The translations under genes and the position numbers were made by a program. Under the pieces are notes generated by a model. It was not told where the DNA came from. It saw only the letters and a program-made list of their open reading frames with translations, and did not search any database. 64,000 nt of DNA from Leptoclinus maculatus (lineage: Eukaryota > Chordata > Actinopteri > Perciformes > Stichaeidae), in assembly GCA_032191485.1 (NCBI GenBank), contig JAVDOI010000008.1, forward strand, positions 1,043,501-1,107,500, written 5' to 3'. Shown here piece by piece: positions 33,086-43,572 of the stretch; position 1 is the stretch's first letter, and each line of letters starts with the position of its first letter.

Positions 33086-36000
33086 GAGAGAGAGAGAGAG
33101 AGAGCAGCCTGCCAAAACCTCTGCTTGGTACCAGGTTCTAGTCAGCTGAAGTCCAAGAGCGACTCTCTCATTACTCGCACACCAATAAGCCCAGCAGAGA
33201 CGGCTCCATACAACAGCCATTCAGCGCGTTTTGCAGGCCTGCCACATCTGTTTCCCATTACAAAGTATTCCGCTAGCAGCCGAGAGAAAAGCAGCAGTTC
33301 TCTCAGCAGGATTTATAGCCCCCTCCTGACATTATCCGTAGGATAAAGAAACATTTACAAAACACAGAAACTGTAGAGACCATCAAACAAACGGTGGTGT
33401 CCTTAAACTACAATACCTCGGCATAACAAAATCGACTATCAGGGGAAAAAGGTCAGTAAATAAGAAGAAGTCAAAAAAATTAAATATGTAACGGGTAATT
33501 AATTATCGGTCATTTTTTAAGCAAAAATACAAAAAACTAATTCTGTCTTGAGCTTCTTAAATGAGGATTTGCTTAATTTTTTGGTTTTATATCATTATTA
33601 ATTTAATCTGTCAGTGCAAGTAATGTGAAGAGAACAAAACGGGTTAAGAACAAAAACTGTACATCAAAAATAATCACTCTTTGTAGCCATAATCTGTTGA
33701 TACGAACATGAATTTTGTACTCTTTTACTGTACATGTACTGTTTTCGTGCAATGTCATAAAACACTGTAGAGGAACTTAGGGACAAATGTGTTGGGTAAG
33801 GAAAAACACTGCCCCAGAAATGATTAATGTATCTCTTAAAGACAATTCAGGTCTAAATTATTTAGCGCTCTCACATGCAAAGCACTCTTTTGTACTTTTG
33901 AACAAGTTGTTCGACATGAAATCTTCAATGTTGCGACGCTTACAAAGAGGGATCCAATTCACATCGCTGCAGGATGACAACCTAACTCACGGGCTCCTCT
34001 CAGCCCTCGTGTGACTCAATGTGACGGACAGATTGTCTGCCGTCACACAATACAAGCTGAGCTCATCGTAGGGGTACGATGAGCTCACCCCTCCTCCCCC
34101 CCGAGGCAGCCAGAAGAACAGAGGAGACGTGCCGTCAAACTGCATGAGGAAAGATGTACAGCAGCGAGATGAAATGTGCCGCTGGTGGTTCGCAGCCCGT
34201 TTGGGAGCAGGACTCGTGATGCTGAGCCTTACTTTTAATCCATGAGACGCTAAATGTTCTGGAGTTTGTTTGGTTCAAACCTGAGAGGGTGTCAGCGACA
34301 ATGAGGCCGATTGCATTCGAGGAAGAAGTAGTACATTTTGAGTTGTGATTGACGTCGCTCTGGGCGTAGTTAATAACATTAATGAAGGCCGTTCCAGGCT
34401 CCTGGTGTTGTGCGTGCTGCCCCACTTGCATGACTTACCAGGACACTTACTGGGAATTAATAACATGGTTAATTTAATTAGTTCTACCTGTGCTTCTGTT
34501 GACGGGACGAGTCAAAATGTCTGCAGTGAAAAAGGTCTATTGCTTATTAAAGCTGAAGGACGAAAGACGTTTTCTAACGGCAGCTGGCTTTGTGTTATGG
34601 TGATGCAGTCAATTATGAATAAAGTGGTCAGACGATGAGCTTCCACATTAAAAGAGAAATACCTGTCAAGGTGCGTGTTTGACATTTAAACAATGATTTA
34701 CCAGGATTACAAAGAACCTGGCGAGCCTAATTTTTCATCCCACTAAGTACTCTGACCTAATAACAGCTCGTTACGGTCATTAATTTTTTACCAAGTCCGC
34801 ATAATTAGTCTTTTAGATGTCGGAGGAAGGTGCAAACAGTATAATGTGCCATAGTTTCAACTGAAGCTCTAACATATTCACGTTTAATCTGCTGCACTAC
34901 AGAATACTTTTATCATCGTTTATTGTAGAGCTTTCAGCGGAAAATTAAGCGGCAACTATTTATATCTTATAGTGAATGAATCTTTTAAGTCTTATTTCTG
35001 TAGGAAGGAAATGACAAATATTCTCTGGTTCCAGCTTCTAAAATGTCAAGATGTGCTGCTCTCTTGTCTTGGCGATAGTAAATAGAATCTCTTTTGGTTT
35101 TGGACTGTTGGTCGGACAAAACCAGCAATTTGAAGACATCATCTTGAGATTTAGAAATCTGTGATCGACATTTTTCACTTTTAGACCAAGTACATAATTA
35201 AAAAGAATATCCTGCAGATGAAACGATGAGGAAAGTTAGCTTTAGTTTCTTGTTCCTGGAACGTATCGTACGTTTTTTCAAATGCAACTACCAATAAATA
35301 GAGCATTTAGTGAATATATATATACATTTCTTTTTTTTTAAAGAATAAAGTAATTGGGTTTATATTACTTGTATTACGTTTCCTGGAGTTTCAAATAATT
35401 TTTTTCTGTTTCTTGCATCAAACTGGTTTCTTATTTGGTATAATGACAGAGACAGATTTGGTCTGAGGTACTTTCCCAATCACAAGAAAACTAAAAACAG
35501 CATCATGCTGTAACTGTTGCCACGAGACCTTTGAAAGAAAGCGTCACTTAGAAAACAAAACAAACAGTCAAAGCATTAGATCTGCTGAACAGCACCATTT
35601 TAGGAAGAGACTTTGAAGGCAAACATTTTATCTCAACAAACTCGACATGAGCAGCTTGAGTGAGTCCTCCCGTTATCCACAACGTGGCCCCATAATAGCA
35701 CGGATGTATAATGTGTCGCCTTAGAGACGCATTTGAAGTTCCCCTCGAGTTAAATATATCGACTTTACTCACTGAAACTCAAACTATGACTAATGTTAGA
35801 TCACTTCTGATGACATCCACCTCTGCCACCGCTCCATCACGCTCTCCCCTGTTTTACTTCCTTTCTTTCCTCACCAGGAGGAAGGTTGTCTGGATATTAA
35901 AACGCTTTTGTTTATCACATTGTGCGCGTTGCTTAGCGAGTGTGAGGTCTGTTGCCTTTGTATCATGAATGCCAGAAAGGGGCCTACCGTGTAGCTCAGA

Positions 36001-39000
36001 GAGGGCAATACAAACACATATCAAGTCTCCAGATAGAAACAAGGTAAAAGGTCAGAATACAACTTTACAACTACATTGGAAATGGGTCATGGGATGATAA
36101 TAAAAGAGAAGTGTGGGATGGTTATAGGCAACGATAAACACACGAGTCATATTCAATAGAAAGGAAATGGGAATAGTGCTATAAGATAACAGCACGTCCT
36201 GCTGTGTTCTCCGATAGTTGGCTTCAACATCTCAGCACCACGTTTCAGTTATTGCTGCGCCTGGACACGTTCTACCCCGTCATGTCTACCACAGCACTTA
36301 TTTTACCAATTTAAAAAAAAAGAAAAAGCATTGTTCCAACAGTCTGGCAGCAAAAGAAATGTCAGCGAGCTCCGTCTACCTGCTGCCACACCCTGAACCA
36401 CCCTGTGCCGACAGGTGGGGCCGACGAAGCCGCCCTAAATCCCTGCTCTTATGTATTCAAAGCAGATCTGATCCAGGAAAGGGTTCGGCTGTTTACTTTT
36501 ACAGTTAAATCTCGTTCTATCAGGCAGACTTTGACGAAAAAAAAAGGAGCTGTTCAAGTGTTAGAGTTTACAATGAAAGAGGGGCGTGTGCAGCAGGAAT
36601 AAAGACACATGCAAGGCACAATTAATACTACATCAACATCGGTTACGGCTGCTAATAAACTAATTAAATAATTAATCTCTTGATTAGATCAGAAATTAAG
36701 TTGACATGTGGCTTGACACAAATATATTTAGTTTAATACCATAGATCACAAGGAAAACCAGCAAATGTTTATTTGTGAATTTATCGCATTTTCGATTAAG
36801 AAAATGGTTTAAATTGATTATCGACAAAGAAGCACATTTTCTGTCTTATTCTTTCAGGAAATACACGTGTATATTGTAAACACTGCCTACTCTAGTCTGC
36901 CTGGGTGGAGCGTTAAAGAAGGATGTAGAGAACAAGTCCTGCCAGTAACACCGATGAGCCGGTTCCCCTTCCTTCCCCCCCCCCCCCCCACACACACACA
37001 CACACACACGGGGCTAATGTTTCACAGCCAGCGGCACAGCTGGAGATTAGACCGGGCACGAGACACCAGCAGACGCACTATTTCAGTATTAAAGGAGAGA
37101 CGACTGAACGAGGTCTTGAGTTCTGTAGCTCGGGGCTCATGTTTAGTGTTTTCTGACCCGGCTCACAGCTCTAGACTTGCAGCACCACATTCCACCCACA
37201 CCTGCCAAGTTATGTGCATCTTTCTTTTACTGTTCTCAATTATTTACCAGTCAAATAGTGCTGCAGGGAGAATGGGTGGCATTGTGGCCCAGCACCAGGA
37301 GGGAAGGGGGGGGGCAGCAGCATGTGTTCCCAGTAGTAGTTGTGCGTGAAGAGACGCAGTGTCACGCCTTTGGGCTAAACAGGTGTGTCCAGCCAACTGA
37401 AGTGCCGTGACGGCCCCACCTGTTGCCGTTTGTTCTGTCTAACACGAGGGGGATCACCAAGGGCACCCAACAAAAAGTCAACACACTGTGAGGCGTATAG
37501 ATGTCCGCTTCCGCCTGCTGCCGTCGCCACCGTCGGCTCGGCTCAGCGTGCCCGTCAAAGCAGCCCGTCACCGCGGGTATATATAAATACTGACTTCCCG
37601 TTACTGGGAGTCAGCAGTCAGCCCATTCCAGAGGCCATGAAAAAAACCCTCTGAGTCACCACCCAGTCACACGGCCCAGCCAAGAATCTCAGAGCGCCAT
37701 GGCAACCCAACACCAAACACACCGAAGTGTAGCAGATAAAGCCGGCCCGGGCTGGATCCGCTGATTCTTTTCCACCACACATGCGTCAAGAGATCTGCTT
37801 CCTTTAGAAAACAATAATGCTGGGGGAGCCGTTGGTGCTTCTCTTGCCAAGTAGCTGGAGAGTAGCAAGAAGCACAAAAGGCATGGGGGGGAAGGGGGGG
37901 GTAGAAAATTCAATAATACTGTTCTCTCATCACGTTGAGAGAACACACACACACACACCCAGAGCGCACAACAAAGTCAACATCCTCATCTCCACCTACA
38001 GTATGTGCAAATTTACACATTTTCTGCAGAATTTTTACATTCATCTTTCCACACGCAGAGCTGAGCCATACCCTCGGAGCTTTGCTCCATGTGCTTCACC
38101 GCTCACATTCAATAATAATGTCAACTCCGTCAAGGTAACACAATAGTGCTTAATGGGGGGAAAAGGACTCACTGCTGAAAATATGCCTTGTTGAAATGTA
38201 GTTTGTTTATTGGTCTTTGAGCCGTGTTGTAACATTATTATAAAAAGGCCGCATCTCTTTATTCTGTCACTCTCACAAAATGCAGACCGTAAAGGAGCAC
38301 ATGCTGTCTGGCATGCGAGTAAATGTACTGGGGGAGTACAAATACTTTCATTTTTCTCAGACCCAGGGTGCACTTTGCCATGACGTTGACACATTCCTCG
38401 ACAGCCACCAGTAGGCTGAGGCCTTCTGCAGCGGCCTGATAACCAACTCTGCCAAACCCGCTGCTAACACCACACTTCAGATACAGTACGTGACTCAAAA
38501 GACAAGCAACACAAGTTAATCATCTACTACTGTTAAAAACTACCCTCCGCACTAACCTTCAGTGCAGAGTTAGCTTAAAGGCAGCAGGTCACTTTCATAT
38601 GACTTCTATGGGACTGTTTTTCCTTGTGAACGCAGCATGTTAAAAAAGGGACAGTTCACCCCGAAATCAAAAAGTACATATTTTTCCTCTCAACTGTAGT
38701 GCTATTTATGAATCTAGATTGTTTTGGTGTGAGTTTATATCGGCTGTAGAAATGTCTGCCCCCTCCGCAATATAATGGAACTAGATGGCACCCGGCTTGT
38801 GGTGCTTAAAGCGCCAAAAAAGTACATTTGACAAACTCAACAGCAACGTCTCTTTGCAGAAATCATGACCTGGTTACTCAAGATGATCCACAGACCTTGT
38901 TGGGAGCAGTTTCATGTAGGAACCATTTTCTTTCGACCATAGTTCTGACATTTTCTTTTTTTCTTGGCGCTTGGAGCACCAAAAGCCGAGTGCCATATAG

Positions 39001-40357
39001 TTCCATTATATTCAAGTAAAGGGAGCTTCATGCAGCAGAGTTGTGTCAAACACTGTGATGAAAGACATCAGCGATCCTGATGACAAAATGTCTGTGTGTT
39101 TAGGGTGTAGCCCGCCTGGCTGGAGGTTTGTCATTTGGAACATCCCCGTGGCTAAATGCGACACGACTGTGCTTGCCAACTGACGAGTCATACAAACGTA
39201 GCCACCAGGAATGTTGTACAGTTTGGTACGGCTGAACAGTCTGTACATTCCTGGTAGACAATTAAGGTGTTGCACCACCTCAGTCCTACTGAATAACAGG
39301 TGTGAACAAGATGCAATATATCAGAAAGGAGAAAATTACAACATTCCGATCGACATGTTCAGCTTGAACTTTGACTGCAGCGCTGTCTTAACAACGATGA
39401 GGAAATATTTTGGGGGGCCTCAAACTCTGAGCTGAAACGGAGCATTTTAACACAAATGCAAGAGCAGACCTGCACCGGCTGACGTGCCACAAATACAGGG
39501 ACATGATACACAAATCATGTCACATAGAACGTATTCTCGTCCGGCCTAACTCTGTTCCACAAATAAACAAATTGCCTTTTTCGTCTGTGAGACGAAGTAA
39601 ACATTACTGGCCTACAATGTGAAAAGCATATGAATCTCATGCATCAGAGCCACAGGAACGTTCCAGAGTCACTGTGGGATCAGTTGCCACAAAAGGTAGG
39701 GAATTCCCCCACACAGGAACCAAAAAACAGCAAATAAATGTCACATCATCAATCCTGCGACACAACTTGATAGATCTCTGGATGGCTCCAGGTGGTTCTG
39801 CTGACTTTGAACTTTGAGAGTCTGTTTTATTCTCAAGCATTCAACGGTGCATTAAGAGAAACAACGTGTTATTTTGAGGGATGCACAAAATAGTACATGT
39901 AGTGTGTACTTTTTGCCTATAATATACGATCATATAAACAACTACGATAACTTGTAACGTGCGTGTTGTAACAAAGCCACTCCCTCTCAAGCTCCACCCC
40001 CCTCACAAGCTCCTCCTACCTGGCTTTGAGCTCCTTGTAGTCCTCCTTCAGCTTGCTCAGCTCCAGCTGCATGCGCGCTCGCTCCTTGGCCACCTGGTCC
40101 AGCGTCTTGCGGGCGTCGGCCAGCTCGGACTCATAGGCGGCCTTAATGCCCGACACATCGCGGGTGACCAAGGACTCCGACTCGGTGATGCGCATGCGTA
40201 GCCCGGCGTTCTCCGACTCCAGGGAGCGCACCTTGTCGATGTAGACAGCCAGCCGGTCGTTGAGGTTGCACAGGTCCTCCTTCTCCTGCAGCCTGGTGAT
40301 GCGGGCCGGGGAGGTGGTGGCACCGCGGCCGGTGCGTTTCTGGCTCGGGGTTTCCAT
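17406..40357 (-). CDS. lmna: Lamin A (prelamin A), complete, 12 coding exons
   Basis: Coding exons on the minus strand, in transcript order: 40357-40020, 23108-22952, 22344-22219, 21579-21409, 20629-20504, 20291-20071, 19724-19310, 19037-18930, 18715-18596, 18495-18436, 18332-18168, 17441-17406. Sizes are 338, 157, 126, 171, 126, 221, 415, 108, 120, 60, 165 and 36 nt, giving 680 aa. Exons 2-6, 8 and 9 have exactly the lengths known for human LMNA. The protein has a short head, an intermediate-filament rod ending in the EINAYRKLLEGEEER signature, the NLS AKKRRL (463-468), an Ig-fold tail (about 495-600) and the CaaX box CSVM. It polymerises under the inner nuclear membrane after farnesylation and proteolysis. 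B-type lamins are excluded by the exon 11/12 tail and the mex3a synteny. Confidence 0.96.
17442..18167 (-). other. lmna intron 11, nothing recognised
   Basis: 726-nt intron between exons 11 and 12. It contains a chance open stretch on the plus strand with no recognisable similarity, and no known repeat. Confidence 0.5.
18168..18332 (-). CDS. lmna: lmna exon 11 (lamin A-specific tail)
   Basis: 55 codons include EYNLRSRTVICDSCGQ, matching the human EYNLRSRTVLCGTCGQ, then a Gly-rich stretch and QSFFMGTNEPRQ. The last piece aligns with the human ZMPSTE24 cleavage region RSYLLGNSSPR. The exon is 105 nt shorter than in human. If the exon 11 donor is not used, the frame continues for six residues (VLCSYV) and stops without a CaaX box. 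Confidence 0.93.
18436..18495 (-). CDS. lmna: lmna exon 10, shortened
   Basis: The exon is 60 nt against 90 nt in human. It encodes EMAMRKVTRTLFHDDEDDDM and stops before the acidic/HHHH tract that ends human exon 10. Reading through into intron 10 meets no early stop. The short mammalian lamin C end (six extra residues) therefore has no counterpart here. Confidence 0.92.
18596..19037 (-). CDS. lmna: lmna exons 8-9 (Ig-fold domain)
   Basis: Exon 8 (19037-18930, 108 nt) encodes DQSLGNWQVKRQVGN to FTLKAGGTVT. Exon 9 (18715-18596, 120 nt) encodes IWASSGGGTHNPPSDLVWK to SLISANGE. Both match the lamin tail Ig-fold strands (human GNWQIKRQ, FTLKAGQVVTIW, TDLVWK). This domain binds DNA, emerin and other lamina partners in mammals. 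Confidence 0.96.
19310..19724 (-). CDS. lmna: lmna exon 7 with 64-residue linker expansion and NLS
   Basis: The exon is 415 nt against 223 nt in human LMNA; the extra 192 nt is in frame. After LSLSPSPPPTSKVTVTR (residues 381-397) come two His/Ser/Gly blocks (399-412, 416-426), then a Gly/Thr/Ala/Ser run (430-462), then the NLS AKKRRL (463-468). The exon continues into the start of the Ig-fold (SGRITVDEVDLEGKFIRLSNK). At the DNA level the insert is built from GGCACTGCCACC-like units, suggesting replication slippage. The reading frame, both splice sites and the flanking conserved residues are intact. Confidence 0.93.
20071..23108 (-). CDS. lmna: lmna exons 2-6 (coil 1B to end of rod)
   Basis: Five exons (23108-22952, 22344-22219, 21579-21409, 20629-20504, 20291-20071) encode uninterrupted heptad-repeat sequence. 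Recognisable pieces are LRDLEALLNSKDASLSTAM, EELEFQKNIYNE, EQVRLYKEEVEKTYNSK, SLLQKQ and the rod-end motif. All joins are in phase and the lengths are identical to the human orthologue. The exon 5 donor (minus strand GTACAC) runs directly into a (CA)n/(CG) array at about 20472-20502. Confidence 0.96.
20745..20880. repeat. tRNA-like fish repeat fragment in lmna intron 4
   Basis: After a G run (20762-20782) the phrases CAACTTGGGGTTCAGTGTCT, TGCTCAAGGATACTT and GACCCGCTCTACACCTTGAG match a very common teleost repeat that normally ends in CTGAGCCACAGCCGCCCC. The remainder of intron 4 shows nothing else. Confidence 0.55.
21580..22218 (-). other. lmna intron 3, nothing recognised
   Basis: 639-nt intron with no recognised repeat or exon. 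Confidence 0.55.
22345..22951 (-). other. lmna intron 2, nothing recognised
   Basis: 607-nt intron with no recognised repeat or exon. Confidence 0.55.
23833..23873. repeat. (GA)n microsatellite
   Basis: About 20 uninterrupted AG units in lmna intron 1. Confidence 0.9.
24473..24567. repeat. (CA)n microsatellite, about 95 bp
   Basis: Nearly perfect CA dinucleotide array in lmna intron 1. It directly abuts a terminal-inverted-repeat element on its right. Confidence 0.95.
24570..24782. mobile_element. Short terminal-inverted-repeat element (MITE-like)
   Basis: The left end AGTTGCCAGTTTATTAGATAC pairs with the complement of GTACCTAATAAACTAGCAACT at the right end, about 19 of 21 positions. The element is about 210 bp, AT-rich and non-coding. 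The phrase GTACCTAATAAACT is common in teleost repeats. A target duplication was not resolved because the left flank is the CA array. Confidence 0.6.
25844..26235 (+). repeat. Dispersed percomorph repeat
   Basis: Phrases such as AGTCTATGAGAAAATTACC, ACCTCAGTAAACATTG, GAGTTTATGGTCTCAATCAC, AATACAGCATGATGTTCATT and TGTGATTGACAGCTTGCTACC in this order are typical of a widespread percomorph repeat. An AGGGGGCAACT stretch at about 25904-25914 resembles part of a CTCF motif but belongs to the repeat. Confidence 0.6.
26396..26620 (+). repeat. Dispersed fish repeat, copy 2
   Basis: Same family as 430-690: AACCAAGTTTCATGGCAATC, CCTCCAATAG and GCTGCTAGCACGCTAACA. Orientation is the same as copy 1. The copy is degraded. 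Confidence 0.5.
30330..30560. repeat. AATCGATTA-type dispersed repeat fragment
   Basis: CTGCAACTAATTATCATTTT and GATGTTGCAATCATTTCATT in AT-rich context resemble the end of the percomorph repeat with AATAATCGTTAGTTGCAGCC wording. It is fragmentary. Confidence 0.4.
32343..32421. repeat. (GT)n microsatellite, about 78 bp
   Basis: Perfect GT dinucleotide array in lmna intron 1. Confidence 0.95.
33049..33103. repeat. Compound (CA)n-(GA)n microsatellite
   Basis: About 15 CA units followed by about 11 GA units in lmna intron 1. Confidence 0.9.
34020..34087. repeat. Two adjacent inverted repeats (double hairpin)
   Basis: The first has TGTGACGG (34020-34027) paired with CCGTCACA (34040-34047), with inner CAGA/TCTG pairing. 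The second has TGAGCTCATCGTA (34058-34070) paired perfectly with TACGATGAGCTCA (34075-34087) around a GGGG loop. Both are directly visible. No function is assigned. Confidence 0.9.
35025..35215 (+). repeat. AATCGATTA-type dispersed repeat, forward copy
   Basis: CTCTGGTTCCAGCTTCTAAA, GGACTGTTGGTCGGACAAAA, GACATCATCTTGAGATTTAG and GTGATCGACATTTTTCACTT appear in order. The same order occurs in the copy at 50484-50760. Confidence 0.65.
36640..36840 (-). repeat. AATCGATTA-type dispersed repeat fragment
   Basis: GGCTGCTAATAAACTAATTA, ATTAATCTCTTGATTAGATC, GGAAAACCAGCAAATGTTTA and TTTAAATTGATTATCGACA resemble the same family, degraded. Confidence 0.4.
38639..39060 (+). repeat. Dispersed percomorph repeat (about 420 bp)
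   Basis: It begins AAAAAAGGGACAGTTCACCC and includes CTGTAGTGCTATTTATGAAT, AATATAATGGAACTAGATGG and AAGATGATCCACAGACCTTG. A second TATAGTTCCATTATATT near the end is the inverted form of the internal AATATAATGGAACTA. The order is familiar from many percomorph introns. A short fragment of the start is in the pear1 3' UTR. Confidence 0.65.
40020..40357 (-). CDS. lmna: lmna coding exon 1 (head, coil 1A)
   Basis: The start codon at 40357-40355 lies in the context TACCATGGAAACC. The exon encodes the short basic head (METPSQKRTGRGATTSPARI) and the conserved start of the rod, TRLQEKEDLCNLNDRLAVYI, then coil 1A/1B. It ends two bases into the Arg codon of the sequence KELKAR, the same phase as human exon 1. 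The head is six residues shorter than human. Confidence 0.97.
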
Positions 40358-40403
40358 GGTAATGATGGCTCAGCAAGAGGTGCAGAGGGGGGTGAGTCAC
40401 TGG
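40358..40403 (-). other. lmna: lmna 5' UTR part of coding exon 1
   Basis: A polypyrimidine run of about 14 C followed by ACAG (plus strand CTGTGGG...) makes a strong acceptor just upstream of the ATG. The 46 bases between acceptor and ATG would be 5' UTR, which implies a spliced upstream leader. Confidence 0.55.
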
Positions 40404-41952
40404 CTGTGGGGGGGGGGGGGGGAAAGAGGGCGAGATAAGAAGAGTTAATGAAAACTACAGTATCTGAGCTTCCTTCTCTGCAAACGCAGTGCACCAAATC
40501 ATGGGTTGAATCACACATTAAACTTTAATGGAGTTTATTCCGAAGAAATGTTCCACTCTTACGCAACCCTGATCCTTGTCTGGGCAGCCCGCCTGCGGTG
40601 CTGGGTCTGCGCACAGATCTGCATGATAATATATTCCAGGATCCTTTTTCCACAGCCAGTGAGCGCGTCTATAAAACTGTTAAAAGCAGTGGGCAGGGGC
40701 AGAGCGCCCTCACAGGAATGTGATCTGTTTTTCTTGGTTCTTGTTTTTTTTAGGAGTTCAGATTACAAACCCCCTCTTGTTTTATAAAAGACGGTGCTAC
40801 AGTTTGCTCCTGATAACCAAGTCATCTCCTCCAGCTCCCTTAAATTGTTTGCAGGAGCAGTTAAGCCACTTTATGCAATTCACTCCTGAGCAAATATATT
40901 TCCCACGAACATCAACCCGTACCTTCGGCTCACACACACGAGGCAATTAAAACATTAAAACACTAATTACTCCTAAAATATGCAGCCGTAGCAAGGGACA
41001 CCAAAATAAATGAAAACATTTCCCTCCTTCTCTGCTCTCCACAGACTTTTTGGAAAAATGGAGAGAAACCACAAAAAAAAAAGAAAAAGCCTAATTGCTT
41101 CCACGGACGTCATGTTCTGCAGTGATCCTCTCGCCCACAACGATGGTAATACCAAAGTGTTGACTCATAACATCAACAAATGCTGCAAGATGCCCCGATA
41201 AGGACATGTATCCGCTATAGATGTGTGCTAACAGAAGAATGAATAAAAGAGAGCAGTGGTATATCTGAAAATGAAAATGAACCTCTTTGAAATCTTGAAT
41301 GGACTCATCCAACATAGCAAATGTAAGCTGTAAATCCTAAAAATCACTGCATTAAAAAAAAAATGTCAGCATCAGAGAGCTTTATACAGCGATTATGGAT
41401 GAGGCCTTCAACAACTTTCATAGATGTATCAGTATGGTTATCAACTGCACCTGCATCTTATTTCTCAGCAGCCAACCGCTCACAACCCAAATGGCGGGGA
41501 AGCCGACTCCAATTTAATTCAGCAGTGGGTGGACCCTCCACCGCCCATTACCAAACGTGCACACAAGGACGTGCCCGCCCATGTGGGTGGGTTGGCGCAC
41601 ACATCACATGCGTGCACATGAAGCGTGCACACGCCCACAGGAGCGAACCCATACACTCACAAGTGCTCTCTGGCCTAATTCTGAATAAATGAAGCGTCCA
41701 CTTAGGCTCCCAAAATGCGGCGAGCGTTAAACAGGTGCTGTCTGATGTTACACTCTCCTAGAACAGCAGGCAGGAAAATGAGCTGCAACTTTTAAAGTTA
41801 CTCCACACCACTCCCTGACTAAATCAAACTACCTCTGAGCTGACTGAAGGTAAACAAGCACTATATTATGAGCACATTAGTCGCACGATCAGTTGAACAA
41901 ACAGAAAGTCTCAGAGGGAGACAGAAATCTGAGCACACTCTCTGAACCTTAC
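40404..41952 (-). other. Probable lmna 5' UTR intron
   Basis: About 1.55 kb between the proposed leader donor and the acceptor before the ATG. No repeat or exon was recognised. The run of G at 40407-40421 is the pyrimidine tract of the acceptor on the minus strand. Confidence 0.45.
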
Positions 41953-42040
41953 CTCGGCTGTGTGGGAACCTCTCGACTTCAGCCTGCTGAGAGGACTAAA
42001 AGTGAGAGTACAGCCTTTCTAGAAGTTTGTCTGCTGGTTT

Positions 42041-42077
<37 letters not shown>

Positions 42078-42235
42078 CTGCTGTGTGTGTGTGTGAGCTG
42101 CCATACCCCAGAGGAGCGTAGAGAAGAGGATCCGTTGAATAATGCAGTCTTGCTCCGCCAGTGGGTGTGTGTGCCTTTGGCTCGTGCCCTGAACTGCTCT
42201 CCTAGCTGTCGCTCACCGCACATGTACCTACTGCT
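41953..42235 (-). other. lmna: Probable lmna non-coding first exon (5' UTR)
   Basis: On the minus strand a strong donor (GCCGAG|GTAAGG) ends an exon at 41953. It can be joined to the acceptor at 40404-40405, 46 nt upstream of the ATG. The candidate exon contains a (CA)n array (plus-strand GT repeat at about 42041-42075). The sequence upstream is GC-rich without a TATA box. The 5' boundary is a guess. Confidence 0.45.
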
Positions 42236-42320
42236 GGAGAGGGAGAGAGGGGGCGGGAGCGCATGAGAGGGGAGGGTGGGGCTGTGTGAGGAGGAGTCAG
42301 CCCAGACAGTCTGTGTACAC
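42236..42320 (-). promoter_or_regulatory. lmna: Candidate lmna promoter (GC box, TATA-less)
   Basis: Just upstream of the proposed leader exon the sequence contains GGGGGCGGGAGC and GGGAGGGTGGGGC (plus-strand text), which read as Sp/KLF-type GC boxes. No TATA box is seen. Support is positional only. Confidence 0.35.
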
Positions 42321-43376
42321 TACACACACACAGCTGCTGAGCTTTATCTCTCCCTATCTTTTCCTTTCTCATTTCACTCAGACAGAGCCCCCGCCGACCG
42401 CCTGACCTCAGCGACTGGTGCAAGTGGTCTGTCAATAAAACGCAGTGACACCGACGACACTGAACATCTCCCGGGTGGGTGAAAGCGTGTGAATGTGCGG
42501 ATCTCACCCTGCTGCTATGAAGAATGCATTCTTTGCCCACATTTCTGGTTTGGAAAAAAACAACAACAACAAAAACAGCTGTGACATCCGACTCTGAAGT
42601 CGGATGAAGAGCAAAAAGAAGAAAGACGACCTCGGCACACACAAACAACATCGCAAGGCCATCAAACAAATCCAGGGTACATGGAAATCTTTAATCTCCT
42701 CACAGCGGCGTTGTGTTGTTATCCATGGCAGGAAACTAACCCGTCGAAGCTCGTCCACTGAATCCAAAGAGGATAAAGTCCACAAATCTTTGGTATCATA
42801 ATCCCAGCGGGTCATAGGATAATTGCCACAAGTCATCTTGAAAAGTCCAAAAGGTCTGACACTCCAAAACCAACTTGATTCTGGTCTTATATTTATTTCC
42901 TCGGGGTGGAGTTAATGGAGTCACAGGTCCAATCAATGCAGGGGGAAAAGACGTTTTCTGCGTGCGTGTCTGTGTGTGTATGCATCTCCTCACCATGGAA
43001 ATGGAGGTTAGTCTATTCGCTTGTGTTTGCGCGTGTGTGTCCGTGTGGTTAAACAAGGGGCAAGACAGCATCTCTGTTTTTGGGCATGGGGCCGGCCCAG
43101 TGGCAAAGGGAGTATCCTGGCTTCACCGTGGCCTTCCAGTGGAAAGGAGCTGTCAGCCTCTGAAGCTGCCTCTCTGAGTCACACATCCCTATACAAACAG
43201 CTCACTTGTTCACCTCCTCTCTCTCCCCCTCTCTCACTTTCTTTTGTCTCTCCATTTTGAAGTTTTTGTGTTTCCATGGAAGCCACACTAAGACAAGAAT
43301 GCCTGACTGGCAGCACAAACATCACTCTTCAACAAGCTTTTCCACTACTCTCCAAACATGTTGGCCTTTTCTTGTG

Positions 43377-43572
<196 letters not shown>

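Larger units (their letters stand above)
23109..40019 (-). other. lmna intron 1 (16.9 kb), repeat-rich, no gene recognised
   Basis: No exon with family similarity was found on either strand. It contains microsatellites (23833-23873, 24473-24567, 32343-32421, 33049-33103, 36970-37008), a TIR element (24570-24782) and dispersed repeats (25844-26235, 26396-26620, 30330-30560, 35025-35215, 36640-36840, 38639-39060). It also holds homopolymer runs at 28316-28336 and 30590-30612 and a double hairpin at 34020-34087. Mammalian LMNA also has a large first intron. Enhancers are likely but cannot be placed from one sequence. Confidence 0.6.
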
